DNA of 64,000 bases from Leptospira venezuelensis (GTDB taxonomy: Bacteria > Spirochaetota > Leptospiria > Leptospirales > Leptospiraceae): contig NZ_NETS01000011.1 of assembly GCF_002150035.1 (NCBI RefSeq), positions 682,001 to 746,000 on the forward strand, written 5' to 3'. The notes under the pieces are model-generated. The model saw only the letters and a list, made by a program, of their open reading frames with translations, was not told where the DNA came from and did not search any database. This document shows positions 25,906-34,784 of this stretch, in pieces. The translations under genes were made by a program, and so were the position numbers. Numbering within the stretch: position 1 is the stretch's first letter; each line of letters starts with the position of its first letter.

Positions 25906-28900
25906 ATGATAGATAAACTGATACGTCTCTCCATCAAGAATAGGATTTTTATCCTGATACTCACTGCAGGCATCACCATAATTGGTTTTTATAATGCATA
26001 TCAACTTTCTATCGACGCAATTCCGGATATTACAAACGTTCAGGTATCCGTAGTAACTCAATCTCCCGGCCTTTCTCCTGTAGAGGTGGAACAGTTTATC
26101 ACATATCCGATTGAGATGGAACTCACTGGTGTTCCTCACGTAACAGAGATCCGTTCTATTTCCAGAACTGGAGTGAGTAGTGTTACAGTTATCTTCAAGG
26201 ACGGGACCGATATTTATTTTGCAAGGCAACTCATCAACGAAAGATTGAGAGCTGCAGAAGCAGTGATCCCCAAAGGTTATGGAAGTCCTGAGCTTTCTCC
26301 TATTGCTACAGGTCTTGGAGATATTTACGAATTTGTTCTAACAAGCGATCGCCATACTCCGGAAGAACTCAGAACTTATATGGAATGGGAACTTGCTCGA
26401 GAGATCAAATCAACCGAAGGTATTATCGATGTAAATATTATTGGCGGGGAAGCAAGACAATATCAAATCAAGATCGATCCCCAAAGATTAGCAGTTCATA
26501 ATATTACATTATCTCAACTTTGTGATAAACTGGAAACAGCAAACCAGAATACTGGCGGCGGTTATATCTCCAAAAATGCGGAACAAATCGTGATCCGAGG
26601 AGAAAGCCAATTCAAAACTGTGGATGAGATCCGAAACGTTGCGGTCCAAACAGAAAGAGACGGAGTTCCTTTACTCTTAGGACAGATCGCTACTGTTGAG
26701 ACTGGTCCTGCACTTCGTTTCGGGCTTATGACCAAAGATGCCAAGGGAGAAGTTGTTGGCGCTACTGCAATGATGCTCCTGGGCCAAAACTCCTTAGAAG
26801 TTGTAAAAAAAGTCAAAGAAAAGGTAGAGGTATTAAGAGCCAGACTTCCGGAAGGAATGAAGATCGTAACATTCTACGATCGTTCAGAATTTATCGGAAG
26901 AACGTTAGGAACCATCTTCACTAACCTGGCAGAAGCAGCGGTACTCGTAATTATCGTTTTAATTTTTGCGCTCGGAACAGTAAAAGGTGCACTCTTAGTT
27001 AGTTTATCCATTCCGATCCCAATGCTTGCCGCCACAATATTTATGAGAATGTTCGGTATTGTTGGTAACTTGATGTCACTTGGAGCCTTGGACTTCGGAC
27101 TCTTGGTAGACGGAACCATCGTGATGTTGGAATCCGTTCTTCACGGTTTTATATTGAAACAGGCATTCTACGAACAACAAAACTCACAAGAAGACAGAAA
27201 ACTCGCAGCAGAACAGATCATCACTGATTCATGCGTGAGAGTAGGAAGGGCTGCAGCTTTCTCTGTTGGGATTATCTTATTGGTATACCTACCTCTCATG
27301 ACGTTAGAAGGTGTAGAAGGTAGAATGTTCAAACCGATGGCAATGACTGTTGTTATCTCGCTTGCTATGGCACTTCTATTCTCTTTAACTACCTTCCCTG
27401 CTGCAGCTAGTATCCTATTCCAAAAGCCGATATTCCACCATAGCAAGTTCTGGGACAGAGCAGAAGAAATTTATATGCAACTTCTCGACTTCGGAATGGC
27501 GAATAAAAAGTTATTCCTAAGAGCAGGTGTAGGAGTATTTGCAGTTTCTCTAATATTAGGATCTACTTTAGGATCAGAATTCCTTCCACGTATCGACGAA
27601 GGAGAATTTGCTATAGATATCAAAAGACTTCCATCTACTTCTATCAATTATTCCAGAGATACGAATACTGAAATGGAGAAGGTAATCGCTCAATTTCCGG
27701 AAGTAACAAGCGTCGTGAGCAAAATGGGTAGAGGCGAATCTGCGGCAGAACCTATCGGAACGGAAGAAGGTGAGTCTATGGTGAAACTCATTCCTTCTAA
27801 CGAATGGACAAGCGCTTCTTCTCGAGACGAACTTATGGATAAGATGAAGGACGCGATCTTAAAATCAGTTCCTTCTAGTACGATCTCACTTTCTCAGCCG
27901 ATCGAGAACAGAGTGAATGCACTTCTTTCCGGATCCAAAGCTGACGTTGTAATTAAAATTTACGGAGACGATCTCCAGACATTAAAGGATACTGCATCCA
28001 AATTTGCAGATAAGATCAAAAAAGTACCTGGCGCTGCTGACTTAAGAGTACAGAGAGTTCTTGGTCTTCCTTTAATCCAAATCAAAGCAGATCGACAAAA
28101 GATGGCACGTTACGGCGTGGCTGCAGAAGAAATACTTACCACAGTTGAATCTTTGCGGATCGGAAGAAAAGCTGGAAAAGTATTTGAAGGATTCAAACGA
28201 TTCGATCTTGTAGTTCGTCTTCAGTTGGATGTTTCAGATCTGGACAAATTGGAAAATATTCCAGTCATGACTTCTACCGGAGTTACAGTTCCTCTCGGCC
28301 AGGTTGCAACAATAGAATTTGTAGAAGGACCTGCCGCAATCTATAGAGAATCCTTAAAACGTAGGATCATGGTCGAAGCAAACGTTCGAGGAAGAGACTT
28401 AGTAGGTTTCGTAAACGAAGCACAGAAAGTCACTGCGGATATAGAAAAAAATCTACCGGAAGGTTATAGAACAGATTGGGGTGGTCAGTTCGAGAACTTC
28501 CAAAGAGCGAAAAACAGATTGATGCTCGTGGTTCCAATTGCTCTCGGAATCATCTTCGTAATGTTAATTGCCGCATTCGGAAATATTTATTATGCAGCTG
28601 GAGTCTTCATTGTAGTACCTCTCGCAGTCGCAGGAGGGATTATTGGTCTTGTGCTAAGAGGACTTCCTTTCAGTATTCCTGCAGGTGTTGGATTTATCGC
28701 GGTAAGTGGTATCGCAGTTTTGAACGGGGTTGTGTACGCTTCCACTCTCAAAGAAGAATTAGAGAAAGGGATTACGATATCTAAGGCAGTCTTATCTGCA
28801 GGACTTCATTCACTTCGCCCAGTAATGACAACTGAGATTATTGCAGCGGTTGGATTTATTCCAATGGCAATCTCTACGATGGCCGGAGCAGAAGTGCAAA

Positions 28901-29193
28901 GACCTTTAGCAACAGTGGTGATCTTCGGAGTAATTGTTGCAACTGTTCTTTCCCGAGTACTTCTTCCTATAGTGATGGAATTCCTACTGAATATCTATCA
29001 AGACCAAGAAAGAAGAAAAGAAGCTCGAAAAAGAAAATTAGAGTCTGAATTCCAAGCTTCCAGAGCCCAAGAAAAAATTCCGCAAACTTTAGAAGAAGTT
29101 TCCTGGGATTCCGAAGAAGTTACAGAAGAGCCGGAAGAAATAATAAGTTCCAAATCAAAACGTTCTAAGAGTGGATTGAAAAAGAAAAAGTAA
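25906..29193 (+). CDS. RND heavy-metal-type efflux permease (CusA/CzcA-like)
   Basis: A 1095-residue inner-membrane pump with the two RND halves. It begins with DKLIRLSIKNRIFILILTAG and IDAIPDITNVQV, the usual heavy-metal-efflux start. Transmembrane helix 4 reads GALDFGLLVDGTIVMLES (about 392-409), carrying the Asp/Asp/Glu relay of the HME subfamily. FLPRIDEGEF starts the second half. The last 70 residues form a charged tail (ARKRKLESEFQ, TEEPEE, KSKRSK) longer than in CusA. No membrane-fusion or outer-membrane channel gene lies beside it. It may export Zn, Co, Ni, Cu or Ag; the exact metal cannot be told. Confidence 0.9.
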   Translation: MIDKLIRLSIKNRIFILILTAGITIIGFYNAYQLSIDAIPDITNVQVSVVTQSPGLSPVEVEQFITYPIEMELTGVPHVTEIRSISRTGVSSVTVIFKDGTDIYFARQLINERLRAAEAVIPKGYGSPELSPIATGLGDIYEFVLTSDRHTPEELRTYMEWELAREIKSTEGIIDVNIIGGEARQYQIKIDPQRLAVHNITLSQLCDKLETANQNTGGGYISKNAEQIVIRGESQFKTVDEIRNVAVQTERDGVPLLLGQIATVETGPALRFGLMTKDAKGEVVGATAMMLLGQNSLEVVKKVKEKVEVLRARLPEGMKIVTFYDRSEFIGRTLGTIFTNLAEAAVLVIIVLIFALGTVKGALLVSLSIPIPMLAATIFMRMFGIVGNLMSLGALDFGLLVDGTIVMLESVLHGFILKQAFYEQQNSQEDRKLAAEQIITDSCVRVGRAAAFSVGIILLVYLPLMTLEGVEGRMFKPMAMTVVISLAMALLFSLTTFPAAASILFQKPIFHHSKFWDRAEEIYMQLLDFGMANKKLFLRAGVGVFAVSLILGSTLGSEFLPRIDEGEFAIDIKRLPSTSINYSRDTNTEMEKVIAQFPEVTSVVSKMGRGESAAEPIGTEEGESMVKLIPSNEWTSASSRDELMDKMKDAILKSVPSSTISLSQPIENRVNALLSGSKADVVIKIYGDDLQTLKDTASKFADKIKKVPGAADLRVQRVLGLPLIQIKADRQKMARYGVAAEEILTTVESLRIGRKAGKVFEGFKRFDLVVRLQLDVSDLDKLENIPVMTSTGVTVPLGQVATIEFVEGPAAIYRESLKRRIMVEANVRGRDLVGFVNEAQKVTADIEKNLPEGYRTDWGGQFENFQRAKNRLMLVVPIALGIIFVMLIAAFGNIYYAAGVFIVVPLAVAGGIIGLVLRGLPFSIPAGVGFIAVSGIAVLNGVVYASTLKEELEKGITISKAVLSAGLHSLRPVMTTEIIAAVGFIPMAISTMAGAEVQRPLATVVIFGVIVATVLSRVLLPIVMEFLLNIYQDQERRKEARKRKLESEFQASRAQEKIPQTLEEVSWDSEEVTEEPEEIISSKSKRSKSGLKKKK

Positions 29194-29222
29194 GGATCAG
29201 AATCCGGACTTTCGTCATTTTG

Positions 29223-29295
29223 ATGCGCACGGAGAACACAGAGGTGCTTATATTTTTTTTAACTCAGTGTGCATAGTGATCTCTGTGTGAAAATT
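29223..29295. repeat. Intergenic inverted repeat, CACAGA variant
   Basis: GCGCACGGAGAACACAGAGG on the left faces CAGTGTGCATAGTGATCTCT followed by GTGTGAAAAT on the right, with a T-rich loop. It lies between the convergent RND and TetR genes and could also act as a terminator. It is the same family as 18119 and 53755. Confidence 0.55.
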
Positions 29296-29296
29296 T

Positions 29297-29896
29297 CTAT
29301 TTCTTACTTTTCAAACCTGATAGGATCGTATTCACAACAGATCTTAAAAACTCGACCCTATCTTCTTCTATATTATCGAATACCATACGCGGATGATGAA
29401 AAGCAGCAGTTCCTTCGAAGATAATCCTCGCTCCTTCCTTTGGAGTATTACAAAAAAATAATCCTTTTTGGATTCCTTCTTGGACCATTGCTTCCAATTG
29501 CTCATACATTGTCTGGATATGTTTTTTAACGAATGGTCTTGTTTTCTCGGCAGAATTATTGAATGCTGTATAAATTCTAGGATCTGATTGGACCTTCTCT
29601 CTTTTCATCGTATGGAGTGTCATAAGCCATTCCAAGATCCTTTCTTCCAATGGACTAGTCTTTGAGGAAACTTTCGCAAGAGCCGCATCGATACGGTCCA
29701 ACCATCTTTTAGAAATGGAGTCGAGTAGAGCTTCTTTGTCTGCAAAATGTTTATATAAGGCTGCGTGGCTTAGGTTTAGGTTCCTAGCCACGTCTGTAAG
29801 TTTCAAACGCTCGACACCGTTTCTTCTGATCTCAATCTCTGCGGCATCGAGCACTTTTTCTTGTAATTCTTCTGGCTTTAAACCTGTTTTAGGCAT
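29297..29896 (-). CDS. TetR/AcrR family transcriptional regulator
   Basis: A 199-residue regulator. The DNA-binding domain covers about residues 8-55: EKVLDAAEIEIRRNGVERLK, then DVARNLNLSHAALYKHFADK. The C-terminal half resembles YbjK/TetR_C domains, with TMYEQLEAMVQEGIQKGLFF. It starts 3 bp after the stop of the aldo/keto reductase gene and so is the second gene of that operon. It probably autoregulates the pair through the palindrome at 30901-30941. Confidence 0.87.
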   Translation of the reverse strand: MPKTGLKPEELQEKVLDAAEIEIRRNGVERLKLTDVARNLNLSHAALYKHFADKEALLDSISKRWLDRIDAALAKVSSKTSPLEERILEWLMTLHTMKREKVQSDPRIYTAFNNSAEKTRPFVKKHIQTMYEQLEAMVQEGIQKGLFFCNTPKEGARIIFEGTAAFHHPRMVFDNIEEDRVEFLRSVVNTILSGLKSKK

Positions 29897-29899
29897 TTC

Positions 29900-30889
29900 T
29901 CATTTAACGACGAGCTGCATCGAATGAGAAGGATATCTATCTCCTTGGAAAGCACCTTCCGGAAAAGTATCATCCAGGGTTTTCACTTCTTCCGGACTTA
30001 ATTGGACCGAAAGAGCTTCTAAATTTTCCCTAAGACTTTCTCTTCTTGTGGAACCGATTAAAGGAAAAATATCTTCTCCTTTATGAAGCACCCAAGCGAT
30101 AGCAAGTTGGGCAGTAGAACAACCCTTCTTCTTTGCAAGCTCTTGTAGCAGACTCACACGCTCCAAATTCGCTTCAAGGTTTTTTCCCTGAAAGCGAGGA
30201 GAAATAGATCTAAAATCCGCAACGCCCAAATGGTTTTCGATCTTTCCGGTCAGAAGTCCACGCCCCACAATTCCATACGGAACAATCGCGACTCCAAGTT
30301 CTCTCGCAGTATCAAGTAGTTCCTTCTCAATCACACGAGTTGCCAAAGAATATTCAATTTCCAAAGCAGTTACCGGATGAACTTTATGTGCCCTTCTCAA
30401 ATTTTCAGGAGAAGCTTCCGAAAGTCCTAGATAACGCACATACCCTTCCTTGATCAGATCTGCGATTGCACCAACGGTATCTTCGATTGGAACTTCTGGA
30501 TCGACTCTTGATGCCTGATAAATATCGATCACATCCACTCCAAGTCTAGTAAGGGAATGTGCCGCAAAGTTTTTCACAGAGTTCGGTCTAAAATCGTATC
30601 CGATGAATGCTCCATTCGGATTTCGAAGTCCTCCAAATTTCACACTGATCATTGGTTTGTCTTTTCTTCCTTTGAGTGCTTCAGAGATTAAAAGTTCGTT
30701 ATGACCTATCCCGTAGAAATCACCCGTATTCAGAAAATTGATCCCTGAATCCAGTGCCTCGTGGATGGTCGCGATAGATTCTTGTCTGTTTCTGGTTTCT
30801 TTTGTGCCGTAAAAGTCCGACATCCCCATACAACCCAACCCGACTTGGGAAATTTCTGGGCCATTTTTACCTAATTTTCTCAGTTTCAT
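29900..30889 (-). CDS. Aldo/keto reductase
   Basis: A 329-residue TIM-barrel NADPH oxidoreductase. The catalytic tetrad region is visible: Asp and Tyr in FLNTGDFYGIGHNE (about 53-66), Lys in MISVKFGG, and an aspect of the His position in IDIYQASRVDP, where the usual His is replaced by Gln-Ala. It resembles the YajO/PLP-reductase-like branch. LGLSEASPENLRRAHKVHPV and the C-terminal LIGSTRRESLRENLEAL bind the cofactor. GGAGG lies just before the ATG at 30889. It probably reduces reactive aldehydes under the control of the downstream TetR gene. Confidence 0.88.
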   Translation of the reverse strand: MKLRKLGKNGPEISQVGLGCMGMSDFYGTKETRNRQESIATIHEALDSGINFLNTGDFYGIGHNELLISEALKGRKDKPMISVKFGGLRNPNGAFIGYDFRPNSVKNFAAHSLTRLGVDVIDIYQASRVDPEVPIEDTVGAIADLIKEGYVRYLGLSEASPENLRRAHKVHPVTALEIEYSLATRVIEKELLDTARELGVAIVPYGIVGRGLLTGKIENHLGVADFRSISPRFQGKNLEANLERVSLLQELAKKKGCSTAQLAIAWVLHKGEDIFPLIGSTRRESLRENLEALSVQLSPEEVKTLDDTFPEGAFQGDRYPSHSMQLVVK

Positions 30890-30900
30890 TCGAAACCTCC

Positions 30901-30941
30901 ATTTAGTTACAGTTTACATATTTTATAATTTGTAACTAAAT
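30901..30941. promoter_or_regulatory. TetR operator and promoter of the aldo/keto reductase operon
   Basis: Perfect 11-bp arms ATTTAGTTACA (30901-30911) and TGTAACTAAAT (30931-30941) surround an AT-rich 19-bp core. On the minus strand the core contains a TATAAAAT-like -10. The site ends 12 bp before the reductase ATG, so a bound repressor would block transcription. Confidence 0.7.
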
Positions 30942-30965
30942 GCAAGCGATTTTCTAAACGGTTTT

Positions 30966-30981
30966 TGTCGGAACTCCTACA
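30966..30981. repeat. 16-bp palindrome TGTCGGAACTCCTACA
   Basis: Exact match to TGTNGGANNTCCNACA in the gap before thyX. Confidence 0.7.
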
Positions 30982-31040
30982 TTTCTTGCTTTTCGCTTAC
31001 CGACATAATACCATTTTAGTTTTCCGGAGTAGCAGATCCC

Positions 31041-32615
31041 ATGGAACACCAGAAACCAATCGTCCAACTTTTAGATGCGACCACAGAACCTTTCAACCTT
31101 GCCATAGCTTCTGCCAGAACCTGCTATTCTTCTAAAGGGATCCTTCTTCCTGAGGACATGATCCGTACTGAAAAATCTCTGGAGATCAGAGACAAGGTGG
31201 CCAAATCCACCAAGAAAGCGGGTCACCTCACCACTAGACAGCATCCTCATTTTATATTCACATTGGACAAGGTATCCCGTCAGTTCGTTTGGTCCTTTCT
31301 ACATTCTCATCCTTATTATAACTCCGAGCAAGTGAGCCAAAGATATGTAGAAGTGAAAAAGGAAAACTATTATATCCCACCTACTCTATCAGGAAAGCAG
31401 AAGGAACTGTATCTGGAAGCGGTGGAATCAGCGTCTAACGCGTATTTCGAATTTGTAGAATTACTACATCCATTCATTCAGGATGAATATTTCCTAGTAT
31501 ACAAGGCTCGTGCAAATTATCCTGAAAAATGGCAACAGCCAATCAAGAAGAAGTGTCTAGAAGTTGCACGTTACCTTCTTCCTTTGGGAACTTATACTTA
31601 TTTATATCATTCAGTAAACGGACTCACTCTTCACAGATATCATCGTTTGATGAATTCTTTTGATGTTCCTGAAGAGCAACGTTTAGTTGTTGAAGAGATG
31701 ATCGAAAAAGTAAAAGAGATTGATCCACTTTATGTAGAAGAAATGGATGACCCGATCCCTTTAGAAGAAACTGCAGAATATAGATTTTTCAAAGACTTCT
31801 ACCAGGATGGTTCTTTAGAATATAGGCCAGAAGCGGCTAAAAACTTCGTTAGAGAATTCGACGAAGATATGGATAATCGTTATTCAAGGCTGGTTTCCTA
31901 CTCTTCTAATGGGCCAGAAGTGCTGGCTTCATCCGTCCGCGCTGTTTTAGGTTTGTCTAAAAATTCTTTAAACGATGAAGAAGCAATCCGACTTGTAATG
32001 GATCCTTCTAAAAACAAACATCTGACTTCTACTCTGAATGAAACTACGATGAGCCCTCTCTCCAGAGCGATGTTTAATGTGCATTATTCTTTCAAAAAAA
32101 GAATCTCTCATTCTGCCGACAGCCAAGACCAAAGACATAGAATGGTTCCAGGTTCTCGCCCAGTCTTAATGAGCCAATATACTGGAATGCCAGACTATAT
32201 TGTTCCTAAAGTTGTATTAAAATATCCTCAATTAGAGGAAACTTATAGAAGAAGAATGGACGGCATTTTCAAGAGCCTGAACCGTTTTATTGAAGCCGGG
32301 GGATCTCCTGAACATGCTTCTTATCTTCTTCCAAACGCTTTCCCGGTCCGTTTTTATGAAAGCGGGGATCTATTGAACCTTCATCATAAGTGGAGAGCAA
32401 GAACTTGTTATAATGCTCAGGAAGAAATTTTCCAAGCTTCTATTAATGAACTTGTGGATTTGACAAAGGTTCAACCGGAAATCGCAAAATGGATCAAAGC
32501 ACCTTGCTGGATCCGTCTGCAAGGCGATATCAAACCATATTGCCCGGAAGGAGATCACTATTGCGGTACACAAGTTTGGAAAAGAGAATTGGACGAGTAC
32601 GATAGAACTCTATAG
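31041..32615 (+). CDS. thyX: Double-length FAD-dependent thymidylate synthase-like protein (ThyX)
   Basis: A 524-residue protein, about twice the normal ThyX length of 220-250. Both halves keep ThyX features. In the first, ARTCYSS (25-31) is followed by HSHPYYNSEQVSQRY (88-102), a changed form of the RHRxxSxNxxSxRY motif, and then YLLPLGTYTYLYHSVNGLTLHRYHR. In the second, RHRMVPGSR (365-373) keeps the RHR, and SYLLPNAF plus LLNLHHKWRARTCYNAQEE supply the C-terminal nucleotide-binding part. I infer an internal duplication in which two degenerate sites may combine into working active sites. It would make dTMP from dUMP using methylene-folate and FAD. No thyA is in the window. Confidence 0.8.
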   Translation: MEHQKPIVQLLDATTEPFNLAIASARTCYSSKGILLPEDMIRTEKSLEIRDKVAKSTKKAGHLTTRQHPHFIFTLDKVSRQFVWSFLHSHPYYNSEQVSQRYVEVKKENYYIPPTLSGKQKELYLEAVESASNAYFEFVELLHPFIQDEYFLVYKARANYPEKWQQPIKKKCLEVARYLLPLGTYTYLYHSVNGLTLHRYHRLMNSFDVPEEQRLVVEEMIEKVKEIDPLYVEEMDDPIPLEETAEYRFFKDFYQDGSLEYRPEAAKNFVREFDEDMDNRYSRLVSYSSNGPEVLASSVRAVLGLSKNSLNDEEAIRLVMDPSKNKHLTSTLNETTMSPLSRAMFNVHYSFKKRISHSADSQDQRHRMVPGSRPVLMSQYTGMPDYIVPKVVLKYPQLEETYRRRMDGIFKSLNRFIEAGGSPEHASYLLPNAFPVRFYESGDLLNLHHKWRARTCYNAQEEIFQASINELVDLTKVQPEIAKWIKAPCWIRLQGDIKPYCPEGDHYCGTQVWKRELDEYDRTL

Positions 32616-32715
32616 TTCGTCGGTCTTACCTCTACTTCTTTCCTGAAAGTATTTCTAAAAAATAAAAAAGGAGGGACTAAAAACCGATTTCGGGATAAAC
32701 CATCCTAGATATAGT

Positions 32716-33894
32716 ATGAAAACAGTCTCCCCCGCAAGGACCGAAGAACTGGTCCGATATCGTAGATTCATTCATAAACATCCCGAACTCAGATATGAAG
32801 AAGTTGGGACAGCAGATTTCGTATCTAAACATTTAGAATCCTTAGGTTATACGTTCCAATCCGGAATTGCAAAAACAGGGATCGCTTGTCTAATTGATTC
32901 AGGAAAACCAGGCAAAACTCTTTTGGTAAGAGCAGATATGGATGCTCTTCCTATCTTTGAGGAGAATAAGACAGATTACACTTCAGTTCATAATGGAGTC
33001 ATGCATGCCTGCGGGCATGATGCTCATACTTCTGTCTTAATGGGGCTTGCCTCCGAACTTAAAGAAAATCCGACTGCTATCGTTCCTAAAGGAAGAGTCT
33101 TACTAGTATTCCAACCGGCGGAAGAAGGTGGACAAGGCGCTGATCGAATGATTGAGGAAGGAATATTAGAAAAATACGATGTTTCTGCAGCCTTAGCTCT
33201 CCATGTATGGAATCATATTCCTGTTGGAAAAGTGGGAGTCGTAGACGGACCGATGATGGCGGCAGTAGATGAGTTCCAGATCACTGTGCAAGGTATCAGT
33301 GGACATGGAGCCATGCCGCAACATACTGTGGACCCTATATTAGTAGGTTCTCATATAGTTACCGCTCTTCAAAGTATAGTGTCTCGCAACACCGATCCAT
33401 TGGATTCTTGCGTAGTTACAGTAGGTGCTTTCCATGCAGGACATGCATTCAACGTAATTTCGGAAACTGCAGAACTAAAAGGAACTATCAGAACATTCAC
33501 AAAGGAAATGTTCGATAAGGCACCCGAATTATTCAAAAGAGTGGTAGAAAATACTGCCTCCGCTTTTGGTGCCAAGGCAATCATCCATTACGAAAGAACG
33601 AATGCTCCAACCATCAATCATCCTGAAATGGCAAATATTGTCCGAAAAGCATCGGAAAATATTTTAGGTCCAAATTCAGTCACAGAAGAACATACAAAAA
33701 CAATGGGTGGAGAAGACTTCTCAGCATTTCTAATGAAAGTCCCAGGATGTTATTTTTTCGTGGGTTCCATGAACGAAGAGAAGGGACTTACTCACCCGCA
33801 CCACAGTTCCAAGTTTGATATAGACGAAGCTTCACTTCCTATTGGTTTATCTGTAATGAAGGAAGCAATCAGACTTTATTTAGAGACTCATTAA
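32716..33894 (+). CDS. M20 family amidohydrolase/peptidase
   Basis: A 392-residue zinc hydrolase of the amino-acid N-acyl hydrolase type. LLVRADMDALPI and MHACGHDAHTSVLMG (about 96-110) give the metal-binding Cys/His and Asp. QPAEEGGQGADRMIEEG holds the catalytic and metal Glu. A dimerisation lobe (about 185-300) follows, and the last ligand is in LTHPHHSSKFD. It probably cleaves acyl or peptidyl amides such as hippurate, N-acetyl amino acids or indole conjugates. Single gene with a free upstream region. Confidence 0.9.
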   Translation: MKTVSPARTEELVRYRRFIHKHPELRYEEVGTADFVSKHLESLGYTFQSGIAKTGIACLIDSGKPGKTLLVRADMDALPIFEENKTDYTSVHNGVMHACGHDAHTSVLMGLASELKENPTAIVPKGRVLLVFQPAEEGGQGADRMIEEGILEKYDVSAALALHVWNHIPVGKVGVVDGPMMAAVDEFQITVQGISGHGAMPQHTVDPILVGSHIVTALQSIVSRNTDPLDSCVVTVGAFHAGHAFNVISETAELKGTIRTFTKEMFDKAPELFKRVVENTASAFGAKAIIHYERTNAPTINHPEMANIVRKASENILGPNSVTEEHTKTMGGEDFSAFLMKVPGCYFFVGSMNEEKGLTHPHHSSKFDIDEASLPIGLSVMKEAIRLYLETH

Positions 33895-33919
33895 GTACTT
33901 ATCTGAGGGATCTGCCGTT

Positions 33920-33935
33920 TGTCGGAGCTCCTACG
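33920..33935. repeat. 16-bp palindrome TGTCGGAGCTCCTACG
   Basis: One mismatch from TGTNGGANNTCCNACA, shortly after the M20 gene. A small GC-rich hairpin (CCACCCG-GT-CGGGTGG, 33954-33969) follows 18 bp later. Confidence 0.65.
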
Positions 33936-33953
33936 TGAGTTGAAAACCAGCCC

Positions 33954-33969
33954 CCACCCGGTCGGGTGG
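33954..33969. other. GC-rich hairpin downstream of the M20 gene
   Basis: Perfect 7-bp arms CCACCCG and CGGGTGG around GT. It has no U-tract, so it is a weak terminator candidate or repeat remnant. Confidence 0.4.
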
Positions 33970-34052
33970 AGGAGGTGGGCTTGTGGGAGAAGCCATTTCC
34001 CCTATACTTGAAAATCCCTTAAACTACAACCCCAATTTTCACTTACAACTCA

Positions 34053-34068
34053 TGTTGGAATTCCAACA
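34053..34068. repeat. 16-bp palindrome TGTTGGAATTCCAACA
   Basis: Perfect copy, identical to the one at 2347. The flanking bases extend the palindrome to 18 bp (34052-34069). Confidence 0.75.
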
Positions 34069-34080
34069 TAGAGCTCGCAT

Positions 34081-34509
34081 TCAAGCGCCCCAGGGCAAAA
34101 ACTTTTCCTCATTTTTTGCAGTTTTATTTTTCAGCTTCGGATTTTCTATCCTAAACGAACTAAACCCGGAACTCAAGATCCATTCCATCTTTAAAAGTGA
34201 ACTTAAAAAACTACTAGTAGAAACATTCCTTTCTTTAGCGTAACCCATTGCTTCCCAATAATCAGAACCATAAACTCTGATCCTTTTCCTGAAATCGCTG
34301 CTTTTGACTTTTTCAAAATCGAATCTTAGGATTTTACCCTTTTGTTTTCGTTCTTTAAAAGCAGAAATCAAGAATTCAAGGATGTCCTTCGGCTCTCCCA
34401 GACTAAAAATTGCATCTCTCCAGATTGATTCCATTTCCATAGGAATTCTCCAATCTATCTGGATCTTACCCTCATTCTCTAAAATTCGTTTTCTAAATAC
34501 TTCTTCCAT
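34081..34509 (-). CDS. Hypothetical protein
   Basis: A 142-residue charged protein starting at the ATG 34509, which has GGGAG five bases upstream; a TTG at 34521 is also possible. It is rich in Lys, Glu, Arg and Phe. Predicted helices include DILEFLISAFKERKQKGKIL and SDYWEAMGYAKERNVSTSSF. I recognise no family. The opposite strand carries a shorter open frame (33983-34243) with no ribosome site, which I consider a shadow. The gene stands alone between repeats. Confidence 0.55.
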   Translation of the reverse strand: MEEVFRKRILENEGKIQIDWRIPMEMESIWRDAIFSLGEPKDILEFLISAFKERKQKGKILRFDFEKVKSSDFRKRIRVYGSDYWEAMGYAKERNVSTSSFLSSLLKMEWILSSGFSSFRIENPKLKNKTAKNEEKFLPWGA

Positions 34510-34784
34510 ATTCGCTCCCAAATGTTGAGATCGAATCCATAATATTAAACAAATATATTCAAATGAAAAACAGACTGAATATTAAAATTTTTGAATTTAG
34601 TTCACCTTAGACCAAAATTAGCCGCTAAGACGAAAAGTTAGGAGACGTAAACAAGAAATTAAAGCAGCGATCAAAAGTAAAACCCAGGTCAATTATAAAA
34701 ACAACGCTGATATCAACAGCGTCTGGCAACTTTTGGAATCAATATTCCGGAATATATTATAGAAATTGAATTGAATAAATTAGC

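Noticed and set aside
33983..34243. An 86-codon plus-strand frame near the palindrome at 34053
   Set aside because: It overlaps a better minus-strand gene and runs through the repeat palindrome; no ribosome site.
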